Source of the DNA: Trichaptum fuscoviolaceum
Taxonomy: Eukaryota > Basidiomycota > Agaricomycetes > Hymenochaetales > Trichaptaceae
Length of the DNA stretch: 64,000 nt
Direction: 5' to 3'
Assembly: GCA_910574455.1 (NCBI GenBank)
Contig: CAJSYZ010000011.1
Span: 1,736,001-1,800,000 of the forward strand
The notes under the pieces are model-generated. The model saw only the letters and a program-made list of their open reading frames with translations. It ran no database searches and was not told where the DNA came from. Each line of letters begins with the position of its first letter. The stretch's first letter is position 1. Positions 12,999-24,780 of the stretch are shown piece after piece. The position numbers and the translations under genes were made by a program.

Positions 12999-13985
12999 AA
13001 GACTTTGCGCTGTCGCCGCGAAAGCGAGGGTAGCGGGGAGCGAGGAAGGGAGGTCCGTGAAGTGGTATGGCAGTGTCACCAGTGAGGATAGCGGATTTCG
13101 CCCTGTTGATTGTCAATAGTGTCTGAGGGCTCGATAATGTAGTAGTCAGAGATGACACCACCAGTAGTCTCGATGTCGAAGTGTTGCCAGTGAGGATAGC
13201 AAGTAAATGCTTGCGCTGTCCGTAGCGCGCGCGATGACCGTCGATGGTGTCCGATGACTCGATAACGCAAAGAGGAGGCCGAGGGACTCTTTTTCCCCCT
13301 TATGGCCCTCCTCAAGAGGCATAGATGAGCGATCTATGCGCTTGCACAACAAACTCGCGGTAAGTGGTTGACGAGACGGTTATCGAATCTCACCGGCGTC
13401 TATTTTTCGCGACACCAAACCATCGCAAATCCTCAAGACCTCGAAAAACCCTCCCTAGGACTATAAAAACCCCTCCTATAGCAGTCCAGCATGATCCCGC
13501 AGCGATCGCATGAAAAACCGGGTCCTTGATGATACGGAGGACGTTAAGATCGGACGAAACTGACGCTAGGAGTCATTGAAGTATGCGTGGTCGCGATTGC
13601 GCAAGTCGTCCGTGGCCAAAAAATAGGGGAAGTCGCGGGGAAAGAAGTTGAGAAGTTTGAAGTATAAGGTTTAAAGGAAGTTTTAAGGGATTTTTGTTGT
13701 GGATCAAAAGGGAGGAAGGGGTCGATCTCGAAGTTGATGGTCGAAGATGTGGTGTAAAAGTGGTGAAGCCAAATTGGGAACGTAAGTAGTCGTGACGAAC
13801 ATTTGCTCGAAATCATAACATTTTCATATCAAAATCATCAGGATGAAGAGGGGATTAGGAGTGAGAGATGTATAGGAGTGATAAAGATTAGTTGTGAGTA
13901 GAAAATAGGGATTAAGTCAAAAGTGAAGCAGAATGCGACAGAATGAGTACATGCCCGGTCCGTTATGGGAAGGACTTGAATATAC

Positions 13986-14587
13986 TGTCAGGCTACGTCC
14001 ACCTAGACCTTCGGTAAGGTAAGGCTGCAATACTAGTGGCACAATAGAGTGAGATAGGAAGACGAAGCAGAGAACTAGATGCAGATACGAGGGTGCCCAC
14101 CCCTAGGCTCGGTGTCAAACGGACACCCCGGGCTAACGGACGACGGGCAGTCGACTGAGACAAACGGCCTCAAGACGCGAGGACAAACGGCCCTCGATGG
14201 CGGTACGTGCCAAACAGTCCAATCGGGACAGAAGGAGAAGGTGGATCTTGAAAGCCTACCCCCATAGCTAAGGGGGCTAAAGACTTATGATATTCAAGTC
14301 AAGGAAATAGCATACATGAGTACTAGCTACTTGTATGCAGTCCGGAAGCGTGGGAATATCTGATAGGCAGAAAGTCGGAGCAAGGAGGCAGGCCACATGT
14401 AATACTAGACTGAAAGTAGAACAAAGGAAATGATAATAAGGAATGTGATAAGGCATGCTAATGCCATGAGGTAGAACAATAAGAAAGGAGTGAGGCCCAA
14501 AGGTAAGAGAGAGGGCCGAAGACAAGAGAGAGGTCCGAAGGACCGAAAAGGGTAATCGACCGAAGTCCGTGAAGGCTTGTCGTGACA
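13986..14587. repeat. right LTR, 602 bp
   Basis: Copy of 10762-11363 in which I saw no difference; directly followed by the right TGTGC duplication at 14588-14592. Confidence 0.9.
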
Positions 14588-14787
14588 TGTGCTTCTCTTT
14601 CCCAACTCGGACTAACACTCTCTTGTTTTCGAGCACCGATTCCGATCCAAAGGTTTTCGATTTAGACTCTTCAAGCAGTGCCCCAACCTTGCGAACCTTC
14701 GTCTACTCTACCTCGAGAGTGCGCCTATTCTGGTCTGCGCATCTTCCAATTTCTACTGCATTGATTCCGTTCTCTGTCTTTCCCGCA

Positions 14788-15129
14788 TCATGACTGCCCT
14801 CTCCTCCTCAAATGTCTCCTTACAAACTTCGGCTTTGCGCTGCCACTCAACAACCTGGTGTTTAGTATACCGAGCGCTTGCTCTTGACCTTTTGATGTCA
14901 TCGGAAAGCGTCTGCGCACGAAGCATGGTGGAAAAGCATGTCGCCTAGATGCTCCCTCCTCCACCTCCTTCTCGAGTTTCTTCTTTGCGACCATAAGTTG
15001 CCTCTCAAGCGTCCTGATTGATGTCCGAAGGTTGTTCGACCGCTCGAACTCCTTCGCCTGCTGTATTTCTTCAAGAACTCTTGCTATACCGCAGAGAACG
15101 TTAGCAAGACCAATGAAAAAAATGTGCAT
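14788..15129 (-). pseudogene. coiled-coil gene fragment
   Basis: The minus strand encodes a charged heptad-like segment (RVLEEIQQAKEFERSNN… then RTLERQLMVAKKKLEKEVEE). It is followed by frames with stops, and a related-looking patch continues toward 14600, where the LTR element begins. No family is recognised. It lies directly downstream of the kinase pseudogene but is not part of a PAK. Probably a decayed coiled-coil gene cut by the LTR insertion. Confidence 0.4.
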
Positions 15130-17000
15130 TCACATACGTCCAATCGCTTGTTTGCGAAGGCCTGACTGTAACATTGACACACACAAGCAAACACTCAGAA
15201 AGCTTTTCAGTTCCCTACAAATAGTATCGGGTGTCTTAAGAGAAGGTGTTCCATTTGTAGCAATGAGGTACAAGACCTTCAGCAATTCCTTGTCCAGGTA
15301 TAGAGGTTCAGTCTCAATCATTTCGATAACCATGATACCGAGAGACTACTAGATGTCAACCTTTTTTGTTTGGCAACCTCCGGACCCATCCAGTACGGTG
15401 TGTCAACCATTGATGCGCACTGATTTCTGGTCCGTAAGTTTGGCACAGAAACCAAAGTCGGCTGCAAGTAACAAAGTACCCTCTTCAGCAAGTTGGGAGA
15501 TAATCATTACGGGATAACCCACTGATTTTGACACAACTGTGTGCATTTAAAAAGCAAGTAACCGACTTGCTATCACGATGAATAATATGCTGTTCGTGAA
15601 GATGACAGAGCCCTTGCACATCTTAGAAATTAGACAGACTATAGTTAAAACAGATTCAAAATGATACATAATGAAGCATGCATACCTCAAGGCAAATACT
15701 AGAGATGTGTTCCTCTTCTGGTTGATTATTCTCAATGATATCTATGCGAGCACCACCTTCCACTAATTCCATAACGACCATTCTTTTTGACGAGATAAGT
15801 TTCAAGGTAATCGGTAATGTTGGGGTGCTAAGATATTTTCATAACGAGAATTTCGATGAAAAGTAGCTCGATGCGCGGCTGGCGGGAGAGATCAATCTCC
15901 TTGACCACAACTTTTTTGCCATTTACAGGATGTTTTGCAACATAGACCTGCCCAGATGCACTGAAGAACTCATTTAGATAATAATTTCAGAGTGAATCAG
16001 TTTTATACTCACCCTTGACCAGCCTTCTTAGTTTTGCTATATTGCAACTTCGGATTGTTGGGACTGACCACACTTCTCGTCTTGTCCATGATCTGTGCCT
16101 CTGACATGGTGCTGATCCTCCAATCCTTCTCCCTCGCCTTCTCCAACTCCGCGGTTGCAGCAACTCCCTGCCATCATCTGCCGAAGTCACAGTCACAATC
16201 GCCGGCTGTTGATTAGCATTATCCTTCGAAAGTTTATTCATAGGCTTCAGCGATTTAACCGATGATGGTCCAGCAAGAGCACCGGTTGAACCTGCGACGG
16301 ATTGACTGGCTGGTTGAGAAGTCGCAGGTGAAGGCTTGGACGGCAGTAGGTTCGGATGGCTGGCCTCGCTGATGCTAGACCTGATCACGGGTCAACAGAG
16401 AGTCTTTCCGTATTGCTATGGGTCGTTCTTGGTCAAGACCCGGCGGGCGCACATTATTTTGATCCGGCCCATGAGCTCTGACGGGTGCGCGCAAAACAGC
16501 AGAGCTGAGTTCAGGGACAGGCAGGCGGCTTGGGAGCGGGTGTCCGCCCAGCGGTCAGCAGAGGACGTTAAGGTGCTGGCGGAGCAGGAGGCATGCAGTG
16601 GCCTGCAAGGCATTTGGCAAAAGCGGAAGCGTGGGGCGAGACCCTGCAGAGGTTGTGTTAGCATGTTGAGAAATGACGAAACCCGTGGCACGAGCTGCTA
16701 CGAAGGTGGTGGATATCGATGGCTTGCCATTCACAGTCTTGACGAATCATCCGAGGGCGACATCCAACCCGCCATTTGTAGAAGATGAGCCAGCTATACC
16801 TGTTCCTGCGTTAATCGGGGAGCAGACGGGGAAGGACCATCAAAGATAGAAAGCGAGTTTGACGGAGATGCACCTCCTGATCGCGCTTCTGGAGATTTGT
16901 GTAAGATTTCAAAACATCGAGAACAGCCTGAGGAGCACGGGGCAGTGTGATCGTAGACTTGGTCAACAACGTGTGGTACTACAGTGGTAGTACCAGAGTT
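15130..17000 (-). pseudogene. Cla4-type p21-activated kinase pseudogene
   Basis: The order of peptides matches a fungal Cla4 kinase, but they lie in several frames. The N-terminal region has PQAVLDVLKSYTNLQKRDQE near 16900, then a Pro-rich linker, then RISTMSEAQIMDK near 16100. The glycine loop AGQG/ASGQVYVAKHP spans an intron, followed by VVVKEIDLSRQP with the catalytic Lys. HIIHRDSKS carries the HRD motif (HRDIK expected), then ADFGFCAKLTDQKS, then LGIMVIEMIETEP and ATNGTPSLKTPDT. A TAG stop interrupts the N-lobe (15830-15828, KIS*HPN), and frameshifts follow in the hinge and activation segment. Intron-like gaps remain, so it is a decayed genomic copy and not a processed one. Functional Cla4 links Cdc42 to polarity and septation; this copy cannot make a kinase. 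No CRIB or PH domain was found upstream. Confidence 0.85.
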
Positions 17001-17187
17001 GGAGTCATTAGCACGCATGAGATTCGTCGTCGTTCCTGAAGGATAAGTAAACGCACGTGTCCATCATTTTAAGAACGAGACAGCACGGCTACATACTACA
17101 GTAGTAGTAGTACTACTAGTATGCACACGCTTGATATATTTGACACTACATCTGTTAGTTTGAGGAGACTTTGTCGTTGAGCAGCCT

Positions 17188-17616
17188 TTAATGCATATGC
17201 TCGTTAGTTTGAATAATAGGAAATAAATAGGAGTGTCGCGGACCTTCAAGTTGTTTGTGTGGAAGGTTAATTGATGTCTGCTCCGAGTCCTTGCCAGTGA
17301 GAACCATCCACTTGCAAATCCAGAACTTGAACAAACTAGTGAAAGCATCCTCCTTCACGCTTGCCCATCCCATCCTCACAATGTCGCTAAGCGATGGGTT
17401 AGAATTGGGACAAATTAGAGACAGCCCCATTCTGCTGTACACGTAGCGTAACTCGGAGACGGCAAAGGTTGTGAGAAGGCAAAGGATGTCTTGATACTGT
17501 TTGACACGAGCGTTGACGAGCCTAGTATGTGATACGCTGCTTGATCTGTATAACGCTGCTGTGGAGCTTGCCAGTGGGGGGGCAGGGAGGGTTGGTCTGA
17601 ACAACGTTGCTGTCAT
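17188..17616 (-). CDS. 142-codon open frame, unrecognised
   Basis: A single open frame from an ATG at 17616 encodes a mildly hydrophobic product (…YQDILCLLTTFAVSELRY…). No domain, signal peptide or splice continuation was recognised, and the flanks are word-rich repeat DNA. It may be a gene fragment or chance. Confidence 0.25.
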   Translation of the reverse strand: MTATLFRPTLPAPPLASSTAALYRSSSVSHTRLVNARVKQYQDILCLLTTFAVSELRYVYSRMGLSLICPNSNPSLSDIVRMGWASVKEDAFTSLFKFWICKWMVLTGKDSEQTSINLPHKQLEGPRHSYLFPIIQTNEHMH

Positions 17617-17639
17617 TTCAAGTCAATGGTATGGCATGG

Positions 17640-18279
17640 TGACTACGGCCAGTGTTGAGCATCTTCAATGTCCACCAAGTACTATGCCTGTGGTAGCAAC
17701 AACTTGAAGTTGAAGTCGACAACTGAGTGCCAGCCTGCCAGGTGAGTGCCACAACTTCAAGTTGAACTTGAAGTCACCGTGACCGGCGGCGTGCCAGTGA
17801 GCCTGAGTGACTCCGACTCAGACATCACTGGCAGAAGAATTTGCCGTCCATGTCCTCTTCATCTTGCTCCCCGGAACATTGAAGGGATGAAGTAGTGATG
17901 TTGAAGGCAACTTGAGCCAGAGGAACTTTAACACGGTGTATGTCCCCGAAATGTTAAAGTAGAAGCACAACACAAACACTGGCAAGCCTTCGGGTACTAC
18001 TAGTACTAGTAGTAGGCTAGTACTAGTAGATACTCCTGGCAGCCTGGGGATGCGCTGCATCGTATGAGATGTGGTGATCAGTATTTACAGAATATCTTCA
18101 AGTTGAAGGTCATATCATCACACAATCAAGCAAGACATAGGCGTTTTATTCAAGAAAAAGACGACACATCATTGTTTACTATTATCGGAAAGACAAAGTC
18201 GAAACATCATTGTTTATCAGGAAGACAGATAGACTCGACGAAGTTTATACCGTGACCATATACTACGGGTAGTAGTATA
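17640..18279. repeat. word-rich DNA, block 1
   Basis: Dense short recurring words and their complements: CTTGAAGTTGAA/TTCAAGTTGAACTTG at about 17704-17775, CCAGTGAG/TCACTGGC around 17740-17830, and ACTAGTACTAGTAGTAGG at 17999-18030. An outlying patch with TAGTAGTAGTACTACTAG sits at 17099-17121. No coding sequence is supported. Confidence 0.7.
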
Positions 18280-20970
18280 CTAGGACAAGGGCGTCAAAGA
18301 TTTGAGTCGAGATACGCCTTCACCAGTAATCCGAAACTCAAATGGCTCTTTGTAAAGAGGATTGGAAGGATTCACAAATCCTTCCTTGGAACTAGGAGGC
18401 TTCCGTGTTTGCTCACGCACTTCCTTTGCCCAGTCCATGCGCAGAGCCACATAAGACTGAGGTGCCCGACCATAAGGGCCATGGTTCCCCACTATCTTGC
18501 ATATCCTTTTAAGCACGTCCTGCTGTTCATAGGTAAAGAGTGGTTCCCCCGCTGTCAGGTGCAGTACGGATGGTGCATTTTCTATGAATTTGGAGAGAGA
18601 TTCGTCGTCACCATAATAATGTCGGTCGTGGATAAGTTTATTCAAATGTTGCCTGAGTGGAGTCTCGTTCATCACCTCAAAAACGACATGTTCAGAAGAC
18701 GTAATCATCTGCATCGCGTTGGAAAGGATAACAGCTTTCTCCCTGTGCGTATTTCGCCGCTTCTCCAGATGCAGGATCTTCGATAATTTTTTTTGGTCTT
18801 CGTCATTTTCCGGCCACTTTCGCACTGGCACCGGGACTTCCGTGAGATTCGCCTGCTTGACAACTTCCGCTAGTGTGTTCAAGGATAATTGGTCGAAAGA
18901 AGCTGAGACTTCCTCATAACTGCGCTGTATATCAGCTGGGAGAGCTTTTGGAGGAAAACCTTTGGCCGACACATGGGGTATGTCCTCAGAGCCATAGTAT
19001 TCGATGTCGCCCTCTTCGGCCATCTTTGCAAAGAATTCCTCGAAATAGAACTTAGGCAGGTCCTTCAGATCGAGGACACCCTCTTCTGATGGATCAAGAT
19101 TTGGGAACGGTTTGCACGTAAAGTCATCTATGCTGGCATCCCATGTGGACTCCTGCTCGTCGAGTGTGGTGGCTGGCTGTTGTGAATCCAACTTCTTCAG
19201 CTTGCGATTGAGGATGACATACAACCTTCGATGGAATTCGAAGATAAGATAGAAGTGCACAAGAAAGAAACGGAACTTTTCGATGGGTTTTGCGTCAGGC
19301 GACGGCTGCCAGGAGTTTGTGAAGGGGTATTTGGATTTAAGCTTTGCTCTCGCGCCCTCTACCAAGCTCTGCAGCTTCTTTTCGGCTTCCTTCAGCGTCT
19401 TCACGGCCCGGCCCCTCTTTTCCTCACTATACTTTGGGTCCTTTGTCGTCTCCTCCAACTCCTTTGCTTTGCTTTTCGCCTTAACCGCGTCCTTGTATGT
19501 CGTATCCTCCTCGCGGAAGTTGCTAACTTGTCTTCAATCCCTGCTAACCACTCTTCGTAGCGTGCTTCCTCTGAGGATATGAGGCTTTGAGGTAAAGCGG
19601 TGAGCAGGTCATCAAACAGATGCCTTGCAATGGGAACCGTTCCGTTCCGGCGCATGGTTGGTTGGGCAGTGAACTCAGTGTAAAGCTCGTTTACACCTCT
19701 GATGAGCCCCGCTGTCTTGACACCGCCATCACCAGTAATGTCAAAAGGGGCAACCGATTCGATCTTGAATTTGTTTGGGAAAACAATGGCAAAAGCCATA
19801 TAAAGAATGTTCCTGGCGTCCTCGAAGACGTGTCGTAGTTTAATACTACAAGCTGCCGCTTCGCTCTATGTGAGAACTCATGAGTTTAATTTGTTTTGCA
19901 ATAGCTTTCAAGATGACTTACCGATTCAGCTGCTACGGCAATGATTTGAAGCTCGCGTATCATGACAGCGAACGATGCTATAGTCCGCGTCAAAAGGTCG
20001 TCTTTGGAGCGGTCCGCCTTCCGTTCAGCATCCAATGTCTGGTCCGCCTTCCGTTCAGCATCCAATGTCTCCATACGAGCCAGCTTTTCGTTCATTTGAT
20101 GCACCTTGTCGGTGGTGCTTCGAATCATATCAAATTGACTGTCAAGCCTTTTGCTAACATTAGCTGCCATGACGGAGTGTAGCGCATGGATGCCCTCCTC
20201 AGCTGCAGCCCTCGCAAGCATCGGGTAATTCAGGGCTGCCTGGTCCTTTATATGTTGTATCTCGTTGGAGAGAGATTCGAATTTCTCCTCCAAGCTCTTT
20301 ATTGTCTTCGAGTCACTGAGATCCGTGTTCTCCGATTTGGCCGCCTTTTTTTCGTGGCTTTCAGATCTTCCTTTTTTTTGTCAAAATCTTGATATCCCTC
20401 AACATTCCGCATTGCCAGTTCCAGCCGTTCCTCCACTTTCTTTTTTTCATCAGTATTCGCCGCCCGAGCTGCCGCTCCATGCTTGAGTTTTGTTATCACC
20501 TGGTTGAGAACTTTGGCAGTCTCGACCAGCTTTCCTCCAATGTCCGTCCATTCCTTGCCCGCTTTGTCCAAGTCGCCCCCTATCCCATTGAGCATGGTGA
20601 CTGACAAGTCGCTAGTTGGGTATAGGAAAGAGATAAGAAGCAATCTACACAGACTGGCAATGTCACTCACAGGTTTGTTTTCAAGTCTTCGACACTGTTT
20701 GACGGCTTGGAGTCCACGTCCGACCCAGGTTTTGCCACCCCACTGCCAGTGGCACCGGCACTGGCGGCCTCGCTGACAGTAGAATGGAATGTCATCAAGA
20801 TGCAATTAAGCTCAGGCTGGCAACACTACTCACAATTCCAAATTGGATGTGTCTGGTTCCGCCTCAGTGGCAGACGTCAAATTGCCACTGCCAACTCCTA
20901 GTCCGACCTCAAACTCCGATTGTGACCTCAACCCGGGCCCTGCACTTGCAAGAGACTCCGAGTCGGACAT
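18280..20970 (-). CDS. lineage-specific coiled-coil protein, about 838 aa, with two single-base frameshifts
   Basis: Exons are 20970-20834, 20772-20671, 20611-19922 and 19865-18280, joined by GT-AG introns with matching phase. The product starts MSDSESLASAGPG. A helical region of about 90-330 is rich in Lys, Glu and Ala, with a perfect in-frame duplication of a 10-residue block (TLDAERKAD-type, DNA 20011-20070). A mixed alpha region and a C-terminal domain (…NSWQPSPDAKPIEKFRFFL…) follow. Reading it whole needs one extra base at two places: the run of seven A on the coding strand (20352-20346) and near 19525. With both, the total is exactly 839 codons. I do not know the family. It is head-to-head with the gene at 22956. 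It may be a young pseudogene, or the A7 shift may be an assembly error or transcriptional slippage. Confidence 0.65.
20011..20070. repeat. perfect 30-bp tandem duplication
   Basis: 20011-20040 and 20041-20070 are identical. Both lie in frame inside the coiled-coil gene, giving two copies of a 10-residue charged block. Confidence 0.95.
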
Positions 20971-22955
20971 GGAGACGCCGGGCCCATTCACTGGCAGGCT
21001 GTCAAGAGAATGTCCTGGTCACATACTTTGAAGGCTGGCAACATGAATGACACTTACTTGATTGCTGATTTGCCACTGTCATCTCGCTGTACCATCTGCA
21101 TGAGAAATTCAATCCATTTCACCACGTCTGACCGCGTCTTTATAAGCCCGGGCCACGGATGGGCTCCATTTTTGCCGGAAGAAACTATTCCTGTTTGGAC
21201 TTTTTGTGAAAGAATTGAAATTACTACTAATACTAGTTTTTGAGACATGTACTACATACCAGCTAGTCTGGCTTCCTCTGGATCCAGCAGCAGTCTGACT
21301 TCGATTGGCCCGGGAGGCTCAGGCTGAGTGCCAGTGGCTTGCTGGCCCGGGATGCCAGTGTTAACAGGTAGCAGTGGCATGTTAGCGTGAGGGACAACAC
21401 TGGCAGACATTCTGAAGGGATAGTCGTTGAGTTGCTGGCTTCAAGATGATGTGGGGGGCATCATGATGGGGTCCGCTGCCAGTGGCAACTAAAAGCTATT
21501 CACCGTCGGAACGTGAACTTGAAGAAGTTGATGGAAGTCGGATACTACCGCTGCCAGCAGGCCACACCGTGACTCAGGCTGACGGAGTGCCGTGAAGAGT
21601 AGTACTATATTTAAATTTAAGTACTCAGGCTAGTACTACTATGCCAGTGATACTACTACTACTAGTAGTAGGACTTCCCAGCCTCACTGGCACTGGCAGT
21701 GCCACAGCATGAGTGCACCCACCGCAAGTAGTACTACTACCGTAACTACTAGTACTACTACTACTACTACTAGTACTTACTAGTCGAATTTGAAGTTGAT
21801 GATCTCAGCAACTTGACAGCTCGGCCGCCGCAGTTCGCTTCGGAGTCCGAGTCCTCGCCGGATAGTACTATAGTAGTACTATACTTGTTCGTGTTTCACG
21901 GCATGATGATGCGGAGGCACCGTGATCATCATTATGATGGTACTAGAGTAGTGACGCAGCCTGCGGCTCAGGCTGAGTCGGAAGCCACCATACTCAGGCT
22001 ATGCTTCCCGTACTAAGGATTTAGAACGGCTTTTTCGTCCTACTAGTATGTAGTACTAGTACTAAACGGCACGGCTCGGAGCCAAACTCTCCGTCTTGCC
22101 CGGGCCCTAAATTTCCAGGATCTAGCAGAGGGGAAGGGTCTGCCAGATGGTCCGTGTCTAGGACAGTCGTCCTAAATGCCTGCCTTGCTTACCGTACTAG
22201 TAGTAGTATCAGGTAAGATATCATAAGTACACCCTGATACCTTACCTTCAAGTTCAAAGGTAAGTTATACCGCGGGACTCCATGGACCGGCAGAACTTCT
22301 GCTCAAGGCCGGCGGTGGACGGGTGGCTTCAACCTCCCTAAATGCTTGCCAGCCTGAGTGCCAAGCGGGGTCTTATGGGTTTCAATTTCGGGTGTCCTAA
22401 ATCCTTCATCCAGTGGCGCCACTGGCAGTGATACCGTGACTCAGGCTCAGCCTGAGCCTGAGGCTGCCACTGCAGTGCCAGTGGCAGTGAGGCTACTAGT
22501 TCTGGGAGGAAGGGCACTGCGTTCCGGAATTGCGTGATAACGCTCAGGGAAATCTGCCTCCCGTGCGAACGTCTTCAAGTTGACAAATGGGGGACTCGGA
22601 CTTGGAGTAAGGGACTTGCCGGCGAAGCTCGGCCCGTTTTCTACTAGTACTGTAGTATTAGTAATAACTTGAAGTTGCCCCTCAGGCTCACTGGCACTCA
22701 CTGCCAGTGGCTCACTCAGGCTACTACTAGTAATAGCCTACTACTACTAGTACTACTCAGGCTGCCGGTGGCATGCCACGATGGCAACACTTGACCTTCA
22801 TTCCAACTTCACTCACCGTTTGAATAACCCTTGCCATTACTTTCCTCTCAGGCATACTACTACTAGTAGTATTCCTAGTAGTAGTACTCACTGCACTGCC
22901 AACTTGATCTTGAAGTAGCTCAGGCTCTTCGTTCAGTCACTATCAAATCTCCAAA
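20971..22955. repeat. word-rich DNA, block 2, between two divergent genes
   Basis: About 2 kb without a supported gene. It is packed with CTAG/TAC words (TACTACTACTAGTAGTAGGA at 21651-21670; ACTACTACTACTAGTAC near 21760), CCAGTG/CACTGGC words (21660-21700, 22410-22495, 22690-22710), CTCAGGCTGAGCCTGA-like words (22435-22465) and CTTGAAG/CTTCAAG words. It also serves as the shared upstream region of the genes at 20970 (minus) and 22956 (plus). A CCGAGTC-type word recurs at 21838. Confidence 0.75.
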
Positions 22956-24780
22956 ATGTCAAGTTCTGATCTCGGGGATACTCCAAGCTCTTGCTTGGAC
23001 ACAGACGAGGACGAGGACGGTTCAGAATCCAGCTTTGGTCTCAACACTCACAGCTCAAAGTCCGCGATCATCGAAGACGAGAGCGAATACGAAGTGTATA
23101 CAAATCCTGTAGAGGTTAAGTTCGGTAGGACCACATATTATCTATATTTCAGTGTGTGGTTTGGCTTATCTTCAATGACTTGTCAGAGGACCTACCCTTT
23201 GGTTATCGCTCGGGAGCATATATCAATAGCACGGTGGTCCAGTCAATCACCAAAAGCTTAGAGTCCAAGCTAGAGCATGCAAATCGCTTTGGGTTTTCAT
23301 CGAACGATTTCAAGGAAACACTTGTTCTGGCTGATCGGCTGGGGAGGTACTTTGATACGTCAAATCAGTATATCAGTAACCGGGTTAGGGAAGCACAGGC
23401 TCTGCAGAGGAAGACGGCTGTGATGCTAGACCAGTTTCGGATCAGTACATACCAGTACACGGACATGATCTTCAAGCTAGGTGAAGAACTAGCTATCCTG
23501 ATGCGTTATACGGTAAGCTGCAAATTAAATCAAAAGCTTGAATGCACGTCTCTAACCGCTTGTTCTTATGGTAATGCGCTATAGCCCGAGGAGCCACTTG
23601 AGCTGCTTATCCGCAAGCGTGTGGAGGAATCAAGACTTGCTGTCGCCACGGCGTTCATATCTGTTCTTCCCGGCTTTTTCCCGTCAGGGAAACTCATCAA
23701 TGTTTTCACTGGGGACGTCATCTGGGATAATTTCTTGTCTTGCTTAGTCGCCCGATATCATTCACACCATGCAATCGTGCGTTGGCAACGTAAATTTGAG
23801 GATGAGGAGGCCGGCAATCGATTGACACAGACAAAATCTGTCTTTTCTGCCATAAGGATCGACATCAAAGGCACAAAGCTCGAGGAAAATGTTCGTCGTG
23901 AACTCTCTGCTCAATTGAAGCACTTTACGCCAGTCGTGGGCGTGAATCTTAAAGGCTCTACAAGCAGGCCCCGAAACCCAAGGCTTGCACTCAAGTTCTT
24001 TCTCCCCCTACTTATTTGGTCATATAACGAGTGCAAGGATGGATCGTCTTCCTAGACAAATGCCGTGCGGAACAATTGCCAAAGTCGCCCGTTGGTCAAC
24101 TCTCAGAAGCAGAAGTCAATTGTTCTGCGACTCAGGCGACTCCGACTGTCTTTCAATCCGGAACAGCACGAGAGGCTCGGCGTCGATGGAAACATGAACT
24201 TGAACATGCCGGTGGAGAAGCTGCTCTAGCTGACTTTCATCGACTCATTCAGAAGTCAATGGATATTCTTGGCGTTGACTCGGCTGATGGTGGAACGTCC
24301 TCATTGGAGAATAATCGACAAATCCAGCGCGAATACGGAAATTATTTGGTTGTTCTGCGCAGGTTCAACTGGATCAGGAAATGTTTAATCATCCTCTGTG
24401 ATGATTCGCTTCTGGATCTGTTGCTCATGAATGATGGTGCAATGCAGCGCTTCTCCAGGGAGATGGACTTTGCTAGGCTGGGCATTATCGAAGTGACTCG
24501 AGCCATTAGGCAATTTGACAATGCTGATCGCAAAGATATAGACAAGGAAAGACTCGACAGGGCCGCCGAATTTCTCCACGAAGATATGGAACACATCGAT
24601 CATGCCCTTATTCCGGCAGAGCAAATTTTTGACTCTTTACTCCTGAAGACAGTCGACGATTTACTTCGTAATTATGGTCCATTCTATTTAACAGATTATG
24701 GAATCCTATTTGCTCTTCTCGACAAATTGGATCCCATCACGGACACCGACTCGGATGTCAATATGAGCTCGGCGATGTAA
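22956..24780 (+). CDS. lineage-specific helical protein, about 571 aa, with one frameshift
   Basis: Exons are 22956-23114, 23153-23512 and 23585-24780. The first intron is short (38 nt, GTTAAG...TTTCAG) and the second is canonical (GTAAGC...CTATAG). The N-terminus is acidic and Ser-rich (SSSDLGDTPSS, DEDEDGSE). The rest is mostly helical, with LVLADRLGRYFDTS and ELEHAGGEAALADFHR as landmarks. At about 24030-24050 the frame must shift by one missing base (total then 572 codons); I found no canonical intron that reconciles the two frames. No family is recognised and no catalytic motif is evident. It is divergent from the gene at 20970 across 2 kb of word-rich DNA. Confidence 0.6.

Larger units (their letters stand above)
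10762..14587. mobile_element. non-autonomous LTR retrotransposon (LARD/TRIM type)
   Basis: A 3826-bp element has 602-bp direct LTRs at 10762-11363 and 13986-14587. They start TGTCA and end TGACA, a 5-bp inverted terminus of the canonical TG...CA type, and the element is flanked by TGTGC duplications. I saw no difference between the LTRs, so insertion is recent. The 2.6-kb interior has no gag, protease, RT or integrase motif in any frame. It holds a GC-rich tandem array and CAA/CAG microsatellites, so mobilisation must be in trans. A weak purine tract (GGGAAGGA) lies near 13968 just before the right LTR; a primer-binding site was not recognised. The element interrupts the DNA downstream of the Cla4-like pseudogene. 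Confidence 0.88.

Noticed and set aside
20784..21050. Plus-strand frames opposite the first exons of the coiled-coil gene
   Set aside because: Minus-strand exons join with canonical introns and phase; the plus frames have no continuation.
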